From: Planctomycetota bacterium
GTDB taxonomy: Bacteria > Planctomycetota > UBA8108 > UBA1146
Assembly (NCBI GenBank): GCA_012960845.1
Contig: DUAN01000207.1
Location: 1-50,293 of the forward strand
Direction: 5' to 3'
Length of the DNA: 50,293 nt
The notes below the pieces were generated by a model that saw nothing but the letters and a program-made list of their open reading frames with translations, was not told where the DNA came from and ran no database searches. This document shows positions 27,350 to 36,078 of this stretch, in pieces (within the stretch, counting starts at the first letter, position 1; each line of letters opens with the position of its first letter). The position numbers and the translations under genes were made by a program.

Positions 27350-28630
27350 TCACATTTGCAGCGAGGAGACCGCTTCAATCGACCGATCGATATCGTCATC
27401 GGAATGAGCCATCGAGAGGAATCCCGCCTCGAAAGGTGAGGGGGCGATCGAAACTCCCGCTTCCAGTAGTCCGTGAAAGAAACGCCGGAAGGCTTGCGAA
27501 TCGGAAGCGGATGCTTCGGCGAAGTTGGTGACCGGTCCTGCTGTGAAGAAGAGACCGAACATCGATCCGACTCGATTCCAGCAGTGTTCGATTCCATGCT
27601 GATCGAGCGCACTCTTCCAGCCCGCCTGAAGGCGCTCACCCTTGGCATCCAGTGCCGGGTAGATCTGCTCCGCACCCACTTTCAACAGGCTCAGAAGGGC
27701 GATCCCCGCGGCCACAGAGAGCGGATTGCCGCTGAGGGTCCCGGCCTGATAAATCGGGCCTACCGGGGACAGCTGCTCCATCTTCGAGGCGGGGCCACAG
27801 ACCACTCCCATCGGCATTCCGCCACCAACAATCTTGCCAAGGGTGGTGAGATCAGGCTCAACCCCGTACAGCCCCTGGGCGCTACTGGGCCCGACCCTGA
27901 AACCAGTCATCACTTCATCAAAGATCAGCAGGGCGCCATGACGAGTACATTGTTCTCTCAAACCTTCTAGAAATCCCGGGGCAGGGAGTACACAACCCAT
28001 GTTGCCAGCGACCGGTTCAACGATGATCGCAGCGACTCGATCTCCCATCTCTTCCATGCGGTTTTGAACTGCTGCGAGATCGTTGTAGGGAACTACGGTG
28101 GTGAGGTTGGCGATCGCTTCCGGGACTCCGGGGCTCGACGGATGTCCATGGGTGGCCGCTCCTGATCCGGCGGCGACCAGGAACGAATCTCCATGACCGT
28201 GATAGCAGCCTTCAAACTTGAGGCACAGATCCCGACCGGTGATTCCTCGTGCCAGCCTCAATGCAGACATCGTGGCTTCGGTTCCGCTGGAGGTGAGTCT
28301 GGCCATCTCGGCACTGGGGACCAGGTCCACGATCAACGAGGCCAACTCGATTTCCCTGGTAGTCGGTGCACCAAAGGAAGTGCCATCCTTGAGTGCCTTC
28401 TCGATCGCCTCGAGGATCACCGGGTGAGCGTGCCCCAGAATCATCGGTCCCCAGGATCCGACAAAATCGATGTACTGCTTTCCCTCGGTATCCCGGATAC
28501 GACAACCGCTGGCACTGTCGATGAATCGAGGAGTTCCTCCAACCGATCCATAAGCCCTGACAGGGCTGTTGACCCCACCAGGAATCACCTGGCACGCTCG
28601 ATCGAACAATTCTGGCTGGGTTACCTTCAT
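27350..28630 (-). CDS. hemL: Glutamate-1-semialdehyde 2,1-aminomutase
   Basis: A PLP enzyme that converts glutamate-1-semialdehyde to 5-aminolevulinate, the second step of the C5 heme pathway. It is cytoplasmic. With the ATG at 28630 (AAGGAG nine bases upstream) it is 426 residues, the normal size. The ATG at 28690 would add 20 residues, and the open frame to 29068 is non-coding. Motifs: VIPGGVNSPVRAYG at the N-terminus, CYHGHGDSFL in the PLP site, LIFDEVMTGFR, and LGKIVGGGMPMG with Schiff-base Lys266. It is separated from the main heme operon (36-43.7 kb) by about 7.5 kb and lies divergent to ggt. It supplies the product needed by HemB. Confidence 0.96.
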   Translation of the reverse strand: MKVTQPELFDRACQVIPGGVNSPVRAYGSVGGTPRFIDSASGCRIRDTEGKQYIDFVGSWGPMILGHAHPVILEAIEKALKDGTSFGAPTTREIELASLIVDLVPSAEMARLTSSGTEATMSALRLARGITGRDLCLKFEGCYHGHGDSFLVAAGSGAATHGHPSSPGVPEAIANLTTVVPYNDLAAVQNRMEEMGDRVAAIIVEPVAGNMGCVLPAPGFLEGLREQCTRHGALLIFDEVMTGFRVGPSSAQGLYGVEPDLTTLGKIVGGGMPMGVVCGPASKMEQLSPVGPIYQAGTLSGNPLSVAAGIALLSLLKVGAEQIYPALDAKGERLQAGWKSALDQHGIEHCWNRVGSMFGLFFTAGPVTNFAEASASDSQAFRRFFHGLLEAGVSIAPSPFEAGFLSMAHSDDDIDRSIEAVSSLQM

Positions 28631-28799
28631 CGCTACCGACTCCTTGAGGGTTTTGAGTGCTGGTGGGAGGGTAATCGACTGTGGGGTCATGAGCCATTCT
28701 CTTCCTTCATTCGCAGTGCGAAGATAGGATGAACAGCCTCTCATCCGGAGGAGAACTTGTATCGATATTGATGTTGAGCAAGGGAAGAGGAGAAGCGCG

Positions 28800-30506
28800 A
28801 TGAAACTGATGATCTTTGTACTTTTGATGATCTCCATCACGGCACGAATTTCCGGGGGAGATCGAATCACCGGACAGCCATTTGCGACTCGGTCAGAGGT
28901 TTTCTCTGTGCACGGAATGGCTGCAACTAGCCATCCGCTGGCGACGGAAGCGGCACTTGAAATACTACGTGCAGGTGGGAGTGCAGTGGATGCTGCAATC
29001 GCTGCCAACGCGTGTCTGGGTCTGATGGAGCCGACCGGCAATGGAGTCGGCGGAGATCTGTTTGCCATCGTGTGGGATCAGGAGAGCCAGAAGCTGCATG
29101 GCTACAATGGTTCAGGACGTTCGCCTCGATCGCTTTCACTGGAGAAGTTACGGTCCGAAGTCGATGCGCTCGGGAGGAAAGACATTCCTCCACACGGGAC
29201 CCTGCCCATCTCGGTTCCTGGATGTGTCGATGGCTGGACAGCCTTGCATGAACGATTTGGAAAACTACCTCTCGGTGGAGTTCTGGCTCCTGCAATTCGC
29301 CACGCCAAAGATGGCTTTCCTGTGACAGAATTGATCGCTCACTACTGGAAGATCAGTGGCCGGATTCTGGCAGAGCAGCCGGGCTTCACGGCCACCTTCA
29401 CCCGCGATGGAAAAACTCCAGAGAAAGGTGAATTGTGGAGCAACCCTGATCTGGCAAAAACCCTCGAGCAGATCGCCAATCAGGGACGAGATGGATTCTA
29501 CAAGGGACCTGTTGCAGAGCAGATCGCAACCTTCGTCCAGCATCATGGCGGATACCTGACGGTCGCTGATCTTGAATCTCACAAGGGCGAGTGGGTCGAG
29601 CCTGTGAGCACTCGTTACCGTGATATTGAAGTGTGGCAATTGCCTCCCAATGGTCAGGGCATCGCAGTGCTGGAACTGCTCAACATCATGGAGGGGTTCC
29701 CGGTTCAGGAGTGGGGCTTCGGCAGTGCGAAGCTGCTTCACCACTTCATCGAAGCCAAGAAACTGGTGTTCGAGGATCGAGCTCGCGAGTACGCAGATAT
29801 GGAGTTTTACGATGTGCCGGTGGCTCATCTCATCTCCAAGAAGTATGCCACCCAGTTGCGCGACTTGATCGATCCGGAGAAAGCGATGGTGCGGGTCGAT
29901 ACCGGAAGGAGCCAGACAGACCAAGGGGATACGGTCTATCTCTCGGTGGCGGATTCTGCTGGTAACATGGTGTCGCTGATCCAGAGCAACTACCGAGGAA
30001 TCGGCAGTGGTGTTTGTCCCACCGGACTCGGATTTGGATTGCAAGATCGTGGAGAATTGTTCTGCCTGCAGGACGGTCATGCCAACATCTATGCTCCAGG
30101 GAAAAGACCTTTTCACACCATCATTCCAGGATTTGCAACTCGAGATGGAAAGCCCTGGCTCTCCTTCGGAGTGATGGGAGGGGCCACACAACCGCAGGCG
30201 CAGGCATGGGTCCTGATGAATCTCATCGACTTCGGCATGAACTTGCAGGAAGCCGGAGACGCTCCCCGCGTGATTCATGTCGGATCCTCTCAGCCTACCG
30301 GCTCCATCATGAGTGACGGGGGGGAAGTGGCTCTCGAGTCGGGGTTCGATGAAAAAGTGGTCGATCAGTTGCGTAAGATGGGACACAACATCGGAACTCG
30401 AAGCGGATTGTTTGGTGGCTATCAGGCAGTGATGAGGGATTTCCGCCATGGGGTCTGGGTCGGCGCCAGTGAGTCGAGGAAGGATGGCCATGCTGCAGGT
30501 TATTGA
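28800..30506 (+). CDS. ggt: Gamma-glutamyltransferase (glutathione hydrolase)
   Basis: A 568-residue exported N-terminal nucleophile hydrolase that cleaves gamma-glutamyl bonds, e.g. of glutathione, in the periplasm. The signal peptide is MKLMIFVLLMISITARIS. The family block MAATSHPLATEAALEILRAG starts the large subunit, and GNGVGGDLFAIVWD is the Gly-rich substrate region. Autocleavage should occur before Thr378 in QGDTVYLSVADSAGN, a variant of the usual DTTH context. The C-terminal MGGATQPQAQAW matches the family. The start has GAGGAG eight bases upstream. The next gene overlaps its 3' end by about 17-23 bp, so the two are likely co-translated. Clear family member; substrate range unknown. 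Confidence 0.93.
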   Translation: MKLMIFVLLMISITARISGGDRITGQPFATRSEVFSVHGMAATSHPLATEAALEILRAGGSAVDAAIAANACLGLMEPTGNGVGGDLFAIVWDQESQKLHGYNGSGRSPRSLSLEKLRSEVDALGRKDIPPHGTLPISVPGCVDGWTALHERFGKLPLGGVLAPAIRHAKDGFPVTELIAHYWKISGRILAEQPGFTATFTRDGKTPEKGELWSNPDLAKTLEQIANQGRDGFYKGPVAEQIATFVQHHGGYLTVADLESHKGEWVEPVSTRYRDIEVWQLPPNGQGIAVLELLNIMEGFPVQEWGFGSAKLLHHFIEAKKLVFEDRAREYADMEFYDVPVAHLISKKYATQLRDLIDPEKAMVRVDTGRSQTDQGDTVYLSVADSAGNMVSLIQSNYRGIGSGVCPTGLGFGLQDRGELFCLQDGHANIYAPGKRPFHTIIPGFATRDGKPWLSFGVMGGATQPQAQAWVLMNLIDFGMNLQEAGDAPRVIHVGSSQPTGSIMSDGGEVALESGFDEKVVDQLRKMGHNIGTRSGLFGGYQAVMRDFRHGVWVGASESRKDGHAAGY

Positions 30507-31797
30507 TCGGGTGTCGCTGATTCTGATTTTATGTTCCCTGTCGAGTTTCCTGGGCGCTCAATCCCCTCCCGCGGGATCCGTGAAGGAGGGAGCGGGATTG
30601 CAAGAAGCATCCCTGCGGATCGAACCGCTGCTGCTGAAGACTGCCAAGGGTTCAGCATTACCCAACCTGACCAACTCTGCCGATGGCTCTGCACTGCTCA
30701 GCTGGGTCGAGCCTGCTGCCGATGGAAAGGGAGTCTGTTTGCGTCTCTCGACCCTCGGGGAAAATGGTTGGGGAGAAGCGGTGACGGCGGCTCAAGGATC
30801 TGGCTGGTTCGTCAACTGGGCAGACTTCCCTTCCGCTGCGGTGCTTCTCGATGGAACCATGGCGGTCCACTGGCTCGACCGTATCTCTCAGAAGACCTAC
30901 GCCTATGGCGTCAAGGTGAGCATCTCCAGCGATCAAGGGAAGACCTGGAGTGATCCCATCATTCCCCACCGTGATGACTCACAGACCGAGCATGGATTCG
31001 TGGCACTGAGGTCGATGGGAGATCATTTTTTCCTGGCCTGGCTCGATGGCAGAGCGATGGCGGATGGAGAAGGGAAGCCGATGACGCTTCGCGCGACCAC
31101 AATTTCGGCGAAAGGAACCCGAGGAATCGACCGGTTGCTCGATGATCGTGTTTGCGACTGCTGTCCTCTCGACGCTCTGGTCGATGGGGAAGATGTGACC
31201 CTCGTCTATCGCGATCGTGATTTCCTCGGTGTTCGGGATATTTCCTGGCTTCAGGTTGGAGCCGAGAAGATTCATCAGCAGGGGCTGGTGCGTGAAGATG
31301 GATGGGTGCAGGAGGGTTGTCCTGTCAATGGACCATCGATGGCATCCTCGGGCAGCACCAGAGCGGTCGCCTGGTATACCGGCGTGGATCGCGTACTCGA
31401 TCAGCCAGCTCCGGAAGGAGCGGTGCTGGCGACGCTTCTCGATCCAGCCATCGAGGGCGAGAAAAGCAGTGCGGTTCGGATCGATGATGGCCGTCCGGTG
31501 GGGAGGGTGGACATCGCAGGTCTCGGCGATGGGTCCTACCTGTTGTGCTGGCTCGAGCGCCAGGGAGACGGTGGAGAGGTTCGGGTTCGCCGCTGGACCC
31601 CGGGATCGGCCAGGGGGAGTTCTCATCGGATCGGTTCGACCTCTCCTGGTCGAAGGAGCGGATATCCGAGGATCGTTGCGCTGAAGGATGGATCTGCGGT
31701 GGTCGCATGGACCGAGACCGAGGTGGACGGTGGGACTGCAGTTCGCACCGTCAAGATTCCGGGGCTTGCCAGATCTACGACCCCATCATCCCGCTAA
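30490..31797 (+). CDS. Secreted sialidase-fold (BNR-like) protein with CDCC motif
   Basis: A 435-residue protein. ATG codons at 30484 and 30490 are possible; AGGAAGG is six bases before the second. A signal peptide ends near SSFLGAQS. The body is a beta-propeller with Asp-box-like elements (SSDQGKTWSDP), and repeated xLxWxE blade ends (ALLSWVEP, YLLCWLERQ, AVVAWTETE). Residues 222-225 are CDCC, followed by VTLVYRDRDFLGVRDI, a signature I associate with uncharacterised exo-alpha-sialidase-like proteins. True sialidase catalytic residues cannot be confirmed. It starts inside the end of ggt, implying coupling. Role unknown, probably a periplasmic or outer-membrane propeller, possibly metal- or cofactor-binding through the Cys cluster. 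Confidence 0.8.
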   Translation: MLQVIDRVSLILILCSLSSFLGAQSPPAGSVKEGAGLQEASLRIEPLLLKTAKGSALPNLTNSADGSALLSWVEPAADGKGVCLRLSTLGENGWGEAVTAAQGSGWFVNWADFPSAAVLLDGTMAVHWLDRISQKTYAYGVKVSISSDQGKTWSDPIIPHRDDSQTEHGFVALRSMGDHFFLAWLDGRAMADGEGKPMTLRATTISAKGTRGIDRLLDDRVCDCCPLDALVDGEDVTLVYRDRDFLGVRDISWLQVGAEKIHQQGLVREDGWVQEGCPVNGPSMASSGSTRAVAWYTGVDRVLDQPAPEGAVLATLLDPAIEGEKSSAVRIDDGRPVGRVDIAGLGDGSYLLCWLERQGDGGEVRVRRWTPGSARGSSHRIGSTSPGRRSGYPRIVALKDGSAVVAWTETEVDGGTAVRTVKIPGLARSTTPSSR

Positions 31798-31970
31798 CTC
31801 GTCATCTCGCTCACTCAACATCTCGCCAACTCAACTTCCCGCTCATCTTCCTTCCAATTCGGACTCTGATCTTGCGAACAGCGACTCTCCGATCGGGGAC
31901 TTGAGTGGGATCGACGGACCTGTAGCCTGGGAGTGACCACAGTGCCAGGGCCCAGCGGAAGGAATCGCGG

Positions 31971-32954
31971 ATGTCATCCGAGCAGTTCTCGATCACCCCT
32001 GAGGATCGCTTCATCGATCGGCGCACCATCATCCGCGGAATGGGCCTTGGAATGGCAGGGCTCTCCACTCTTGGAGTCACCCACTTTCTCCACGGGATCT
32101 CTGGCAGCTGGATGCCACAGGATGGGAGTCGGTCGGCCATCGAGCCTGCAATTGGCGAACTGTGCAAAGATGTCTTCCCAGGCCAGCGATCTACCAGGTT
32201 CGACATTGCACCGAGAACTCTCACTCCAGAGAAGATCTCCTCGGTCTATAACAACTTCTACGAGTTCACCACGCAGAAGAATCGGGTCTGGCAGATGGCC
32301 CGCAACTTCAAGGTCGATCCGTGGAAGATCGAGGTCGCAGGTGCTGTCGAAAAACCATTCACTCTCGATATCGAAGATCTGATCAAACTGGCTCCGCTGG
32401 AGGAGAGACTTTACAGGTTTCGTTGTGTCGAGACCTGGGCCATGCAAGTTCCCTGGGTCGGTTATCCCCTGAGTAAGTTGATCGATCGGTGCAAGCCACT
32501 CGGTAAGGCCAAGTACATCCGATTTGTTTCCATTCTCGATGAGGACCGGCTCCCGGGGCAGAAAGACAAGCAGTGGCCCTGGCCATACTTCGAAGCATTG
32601 CGACTCGATGAAGCCAGGAACGATCTGGCGATGGTGGGAGTAGGAATCTACGGCCACGGACTTCCGATGCAACATGGCGCACCGTGGCGTGTGGTCGTGC
32701 CGTGGAAGTATGGCTACAAGTCGCCCAAGTCGATCGTGAAGATTGAATTTACCGAGGAGAAACCCCCGACCTTCTGGAATCAGGCGCTGCCCGATGAATA
32801 CGGGTTCTTTTCCAACGTCGATCCATCCAAACCTCATCCTCGGTGGAGCCAATCGATGGAAAGAGATATTGGCACCGGAATGAGGCGACCCACTTTGCTG
32901 TACAACGGGTATGCAGAGCAGGTGGCGAAACTCTATACCGGCAAGGAACACTGA
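31971..32954 (+). CDS. msrP: Protein-methionine-sulfoxide reductase catalytic subunit MsrP
   Basis: A molybdopterin enzyme of 327 residues that repairs methionine sulfoxide in periplasmic proteins. An N-terminal twin-Arg motif (DRRTIIRGMG, Arg17-Arg18) with a hydrophobic stretch gives Tat export. The YedY/MsrP signature is clear: YNNFYEFTTQKNRVW, WKIEVAGAVEKPF, and RFRCVETWAM with the Mo ligand Cys152, then GLPMQHGAPWRVVVPWKYGYK. Length and motifs are typical. The start has GGAAGGA seven bases upstream. The usual heme membrane partner MsrQ is not adjacent; the polyferredoxin cluster or a distant msrQ could supply electrons. The 3' end is duplicated in tandem beyond the stop codon. Confidence 0.95.
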   Translation: MSSEQFSITPEDRFIDRRTIIRGMGLGMAGLSTLGVTHFLHGISGSWMPQDGSRSAIEPAIGELCKDVFPGQRSTRFDIAPRTLTPEKISSVYNNFYEFTTQKNRVWQMARNFKVDPWKIEVAGAVEKPFTLDIEDLIKLAPLEERLYRFRCVETWAMQVPWVGYPLSKLIDRCKPLGKAKYIRFVSILDEDRLPGQKDKQWPWPYFEALRLDEARNDLAMVGVGIYGHGLPMQHGAPWRVVVPWKYGYKSPKSIVKIEFTEEKPPTFWNQALPDEYGFFSNVDPSKPHPRWSQSMERDIGTGMRRPTLLYNGYAEQVAKLYTGKEH

Positions 32955-32970
32955 CGGCAAGGAACACTGA
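32939..32970 (+). repeat. 16-bp tandem duplication spanning msrP stop codon
   Basis: CGGCAAGGAACACTGA occurs twice, head to tail, at 32939-32954 and 32955-32970. The first copy ends with the msrP stop codon. The perfect identity suggests a recent slippage duplication. Confidence 0.95.
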
Positions 32971-33007
32971 TCTCGAGGATCAGAGCTTCGTCAGGAAGTC
33001 ACGACCA

Positions 33008-33031
33008 CTCCTGACCTCCTGACCTCCTGAC
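33008..33031. repeat. Three tandem copies of CTCCTGAC
   Basis: Three exact 8-bp units lie between the convergent msrP and HAD genes, directly next to the HAD stop codon at 33032. Together with the 16-bp duplication, it makes this short convergent gap repeat-rich. Confidence 0.9.
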
Positions 33032-33865
33032 CTATTGAATCCACAGTTCATCGATGAGGTCTGCGATCGCATCGGTGTCATTGGCCCCGATGACACGGTC
33101 GGCGACCTTCTTCAATTCGTCCATGGCATTTCCCATCGCGACTCCGAGTCCAGCCAGTTTCACCATCGGGCTATCGTTGGTCGCATCTCCGACTGCGACG
33201 CAGCGCTCGGGTGAGATTCCATGATGTTGTTGAAGAAACCGAAGAGCTTCTCTCTTTCCTTCGCATGGAGGTTGGACATCCACGACCAGCAGGGAACTGT
33301 CCCGATGAGAAGGCAGGAGGTTGAGGGGGAACCAGGTGAAATAGGCCTCCGAATCGGAGATGGCTCTGATTTCGTCGGCGAATTGCTGGGTATCTTGATG
33401 CCGCTCAGAAAAGAGAGAGAGGCGTATGGGTCGATCGATTCGCATCTGATCGGGGGACACGATCTCGATGGCTTTCATGTCGTGGAGCGCATAGTTCAGT
33501 GCCTCTGACCTGGGGGACAATGCTCGTTTCGAGCCGGCACACATCACCACCGGTAGCAGGTCATGAGTTTCTGCGTAATCGAGTAACTGATCGAGATGTA
33601 TCAAGTCGAGGTTTCTCTCCTCGATCAAGGAGCGACTGGTGGGGCAATAGACGGCGGCTCCGTTGTAGATGACCATCGGGTTGAGGATCTGGAGATCTTC
33701 GATGGCTGGAGCCGCGGACTGTTCTGATCTGCCAGTTGCGACCATCACATGAACGCCCGCATCTGAGATCCGGTGCAAAGCACGTCGAACTCGGGGGCGA
33801 ATCCCTCCGCCGTCCTCGATCAGGGTGCCGTCGAGATCCAGGATGATGGCTTCAAACTCGTGCAA
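33032..33865 (-). CDS. Cof-type HAD-IIB hydrolase (phosphatase)
   Basis: A 277-residue cytoplasmic phosphatase of the Cof subfamily. The nucleophile motif is ILDLDGTL with Asp10/Asp12, motif II is MVATGRS, and the C-terminal AVGDATNDSPMVKLAG holds the Mg-binding Asp residues. The cap domain of type IIB lies between. The start is TTG at 33865, supported by AAGGAG seven bases upstream; there is no in-frame ATG nearby that keeps motif I. Such enzymes dephosphorylate sugar phosphates or cofactors; the substrate cannot be told. It is convergent with msrP and divergent from the small gene at 34072, so it is probably a single-gene unit. Confidence 0.9.
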   Translation of the reverse strand: MHEFEAIILDLDGTLIEDGGGIRPRVRRALHRISDAGVHVMVATGRSEQSAAPAIEDLQILNPMVIYNGAAVYCPTSRSLIEERNLDLIHLDQLLDYAETHDLLPVVMCAGSKRALSPRSEALNYALHDMKAIEIVSPDQMRIDRPIRLSLFSERHQDTQQFADEIRAISDSEAYFTWFPLNLLPSHRDSSLLVVDVQPPCEGKREALRFLQQHHGISPERCVAVGDATNDSPMVKLAGLGVAMGNAMDELKKVADRVIGANDTDAIADLIDELWIQ

Positions 33866-34071
33866 GAAAGCACTCCTTTTTCAACGTCTCCGGTAGTGAC
33901 TCAGGGCTGATGAAATGGTGGGGGTCACCACACATGGTAGCAAGGACTCGAAGGAAATGGTTCCGCACCAGTGAGCCATTGATTACCATGGAGAGCGAGC
34001 GGGTCAGCGGACGAACTCACCCCGTCTGAATGAGATATCTTGAATCGGATCCAGTAGGAGGAATAGAGCAG

Positions 34072-34317
34072 ATGACGAGTCATGCAGAGCAAGGCATCAA
34101 GGTGACATTAGTTTCCCTGGGAAAGGGAGAGGTGGCCTGGAAGGTCGATTTCCCGCCGGTCGGACGCAAGGATCCACAACTCACTGGGCAGTGGAAATCT
34201 CTCGATCAGGCGCTGGAGATGATCAAGAAGGTCAGCAGCAGGGAACTGGTCGATGATGCCACTGCACAACTGGCCGATGAGAGGTGCCCGGATTCGCCCT
34301 GGGGTGGCGAGAACTAG
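34072..34317 (+). CDS. Small conserved-looking hypothetical protein
   Basis: An 81-residue soluble protein with no signal peptide or membrane helix. The ATG at 34072 is preceded by AGGAGG ten bases upstream; the in-frame ATG at 34030 has no ribosome site. The sequence has a beta-rich start (IKVTLVSLGKGEVAWKVDF) and a helical middle (SLDQALEMIKKVSSRELV), ending in a Pro/Trp-rich tail. I do not recognise a family. It sits alone between the HAD gene and pckA, with about 190 bp before pckA. The ribosome site and balanced composition support it as real. Confidence 0.6.
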   Translation: MTSHAEQGIKVTLVSLGKGEVAWKVDFPPVGRKDPQLTGQWKSLDQALEMIKKVSSRELVDDATAQLADERCPDSPWGGEN

Positions 34318-34373
34318 CGTATCCGGGTCGAATAGCGGACTCGGATCCTTCGAATTTTGCAGGAGAATCGCAA

Positions 34374-34389
34374 GTTGGACTTTTCCAAC
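34374..34389 (+). repeat. Short hairpin in pckA leader region
   Basis: GTTGGA (34374-34379) and TCCAAC (34384-34389) enclose CTTT. No T-run follows, so it is a weak terminator candidate at best for the small gene. It could be leader structure for pckA. Confidence 0.3.
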
Positions 34390-34503
34390 CACTTTGGGGT
34401 GCGCCTGAAAGCCTCGATGGTAGCCTGATGCTTGAATTGGACCTTTTGATCCGTCAAATCCAGCCCTTGAGAGTACCTTCCAGTGGTATCAGTAAGGAGA
34501 GGC

Positions 34504-36063
34504 ATGGCAACCTTGAATCGCTTCAAGATCGAGCCTAAAAACACCATCTTCCGTCCCACAGCAGAGAAATTGAGGGAACTCAGTTTCGAGATGTCCAATG
34601 CTCAAGTGACATGCTTCGACAATCTCAATGTGCAGACCGAGGTGGATGCCCGTTCCAAGAAATCCACATACATCATCGATGACGATCCAAGCAAGCACAG
34701 CGATCAGTGTATGACCCGTATTGAAGCGGATCGCCTCGCAGGGATTCAGGACGAGTTCATTCGATCCGCTGAGATGATCTGTGTCGATGGCTACATCGGA
34801 AATGATCCGGCATACAGGACTTCTGCAAGGCTCTGGATGGAACGAGCGTATGCCAACATCGCAGCAATGCAAAATCTGCTTTACTACCCACTCGAGGGTA
34901 ATGAAGGAGATGACTGGGAGCCGGAGCTCACGATTGTATACACCCCGAGTGTGACCGCCGAAGGCTACCCGAATAGTCGCTGCATCACCGTCGACCTGGA
35001 AGCCGGAATCACTCGGGTGATGAACTCCGACTACTTCGGAGAATCGAAAAAGGGTGGGCTGAGAATGTGGAACTCTCTTGTATTCAACAAGGGGGGGCTG
35101 GCGCTCCATGCTGGTTGCAAGCAGATCCCGGTCGGCGACATGAAGAAGACCGCGTTGATCGTGGGCTTGAGTGGCACCGGTAAGACGACTACCACCTTCA
35201 CCCGCCAGAATGATTCGGGACCTGTTCAGGATGACTTTGTCGCCATGATGGCGGATGGCTCGATTCAGGCGACCGAGAATGGCTGCTTTGCCAAGACTTT
35301 TGGGTTATCCGTCAAGGATGAGCCGACCATTCATGCTGCCGTCTGTCGAAACGTCTCTTACCTCGAAAATGTCGCACAGAACGAGGACAGTTCTCTCGAC
35401 TTTTTCGATGAGGCCTACACCCAGAATGGCCGTGCGGTGATCCGGATGGAGGACATCGATGGAGCCATCGATGCCAGAGAGGTTCCGAAGGCAGATTTCC
35501 TGCTGATCTTGAACCGCAACGAGAACATCATTCCAGGAGTTTGCAAACTTGATGCGAGTCAGGCTGCGGCATATTTCATGCTCGGTGAAACCCAAGGTAC
35601 CAGTGCTGGTGGCAAGGAAGAGGCGGGCAAGTTCCTGCGTGTTCCGGGGACGAATCCATTCTTCCCATTACTTCACTCGCAACAGGGCAACCGCTTCCTG
35701 GAACTGTTGAAGTCACATCCGATGGAGGTTTACCTTCTCAACACAGGAAGAGTTGGCGGACCGGATGCCGATGACCGATCAAAGAAGGTCAAGATTCAGC
35801 ACTCGAGTGCCATCGTCAAAGGGATCGCCGAGGACAGCATCCAATGGGAACTGGACCCGGACTTCGGTTACGAAGTGGCTTCAGAGATTCCAGGAATCAG
35901 TTCCGGAGATCTCGGCATTCTGCAACCGCGAATGCTCTATCAGGCTCAGGGAAGAACTGAAGAGTATCGGGTTCATGTCGATCGAATTCGTCAGGAGCGG
36001 ATAGAATTTCTCAATTCCTTCCCCGGTTTGGATGAGGAAATTACCCAAGCGCTTGGCGTGTAG
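34504..36063 (+). CDS. pckA: Phosphoenolpyruvate carboxykinase (ATP)
   Basis: A 519-residue gluconeogenic enzyme converting oxaloacetate plus ATP to phosphoenolpyruvate and CO2. The start at ATG 34504 has AAGGAG four bases upstream; the open frame begins 21 bp earlier. The kinase-1a P-loop is GLSGTGKTT (221-229, Lys227), and the kinase-2 Asp pair is in VQDDFVAMM. The adenine/Arg region near RSKKVKIQHSSAI is altered from common forms. After the P-loop the usual LSAD is replaced by TTFT, so it belongs to a divergent branch of the ATP-type family. It ends 15 bp before the CcsA-like gene, so it may be transcribed with the heme operon. Confidence 0.88.
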   Translation: MATLNRFKIEPKNTIFRPTAEKLRELSFEMSNAQVTCFDNLNVQTEVDARSKKSTYIIDDDPSKHSDQCMTRIEADRLAGIQDEFIRSAEMICVDGYIGNDPAYRTSARLWMERAYANIAAMQNLLYYPLEGNEGDDWEPELTIVYTPSVTAEGYPNSRCITVDLEAGITRVMNSDYFGESKKGGLRMWNSLVFNKGGLALHAGCKQIPVGDMKKTALIVGLSGTGKTTTTFTRQNDSGPVQDDFVAMMADGSIQATENGCFAKTFGLSVKDEPTIHAAVCRNVSYLENVAQNEDSSLDFFDEAYTQNGRAVIRMEDIDGAIDAREVPKADFLLILNRNENIIPGVCKLDASQAAAYFMLGETQGTSAGGKEEAGKFLRVPGTNPFFPLLHSQQGNRFLELLKSHPMEVYLLNTGRVGGPDADDRSKKVKIQHSSAIVKGIAEDSIQWELDPDFGYEVASEIPGISSGDLGILQPRMLYQAQGRTEEYRVHVDRIRQERIEFLNSFPGLDEEITQALGV

Positions 36064-36078
36064 TCGTCAGGAGAGCAC

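Noticed and set aside
28631-29068. Long N-terminal extension of hemL
   Set aside because: It runs opposite the start of ggt; HemL has normal length from 28630. Only the part to 28690 is a real alternative start.
29265-30491. 408-codon minus-strand frame
   Set aside because: It is antisense to ggt, which has all family motifs.
31974-32960. 328-codon minus-strand frame
   Set aside because: It is antisense to msrP over its whole length; no domain is seen in it.
34445-34458. TTTGA-N4-TCAAA palindrome upstream of pckA, considered as an FNR-type site
   Set aside because: FNR/CRP sites have TTGA-N6-TCAA; the spacer here is too short.
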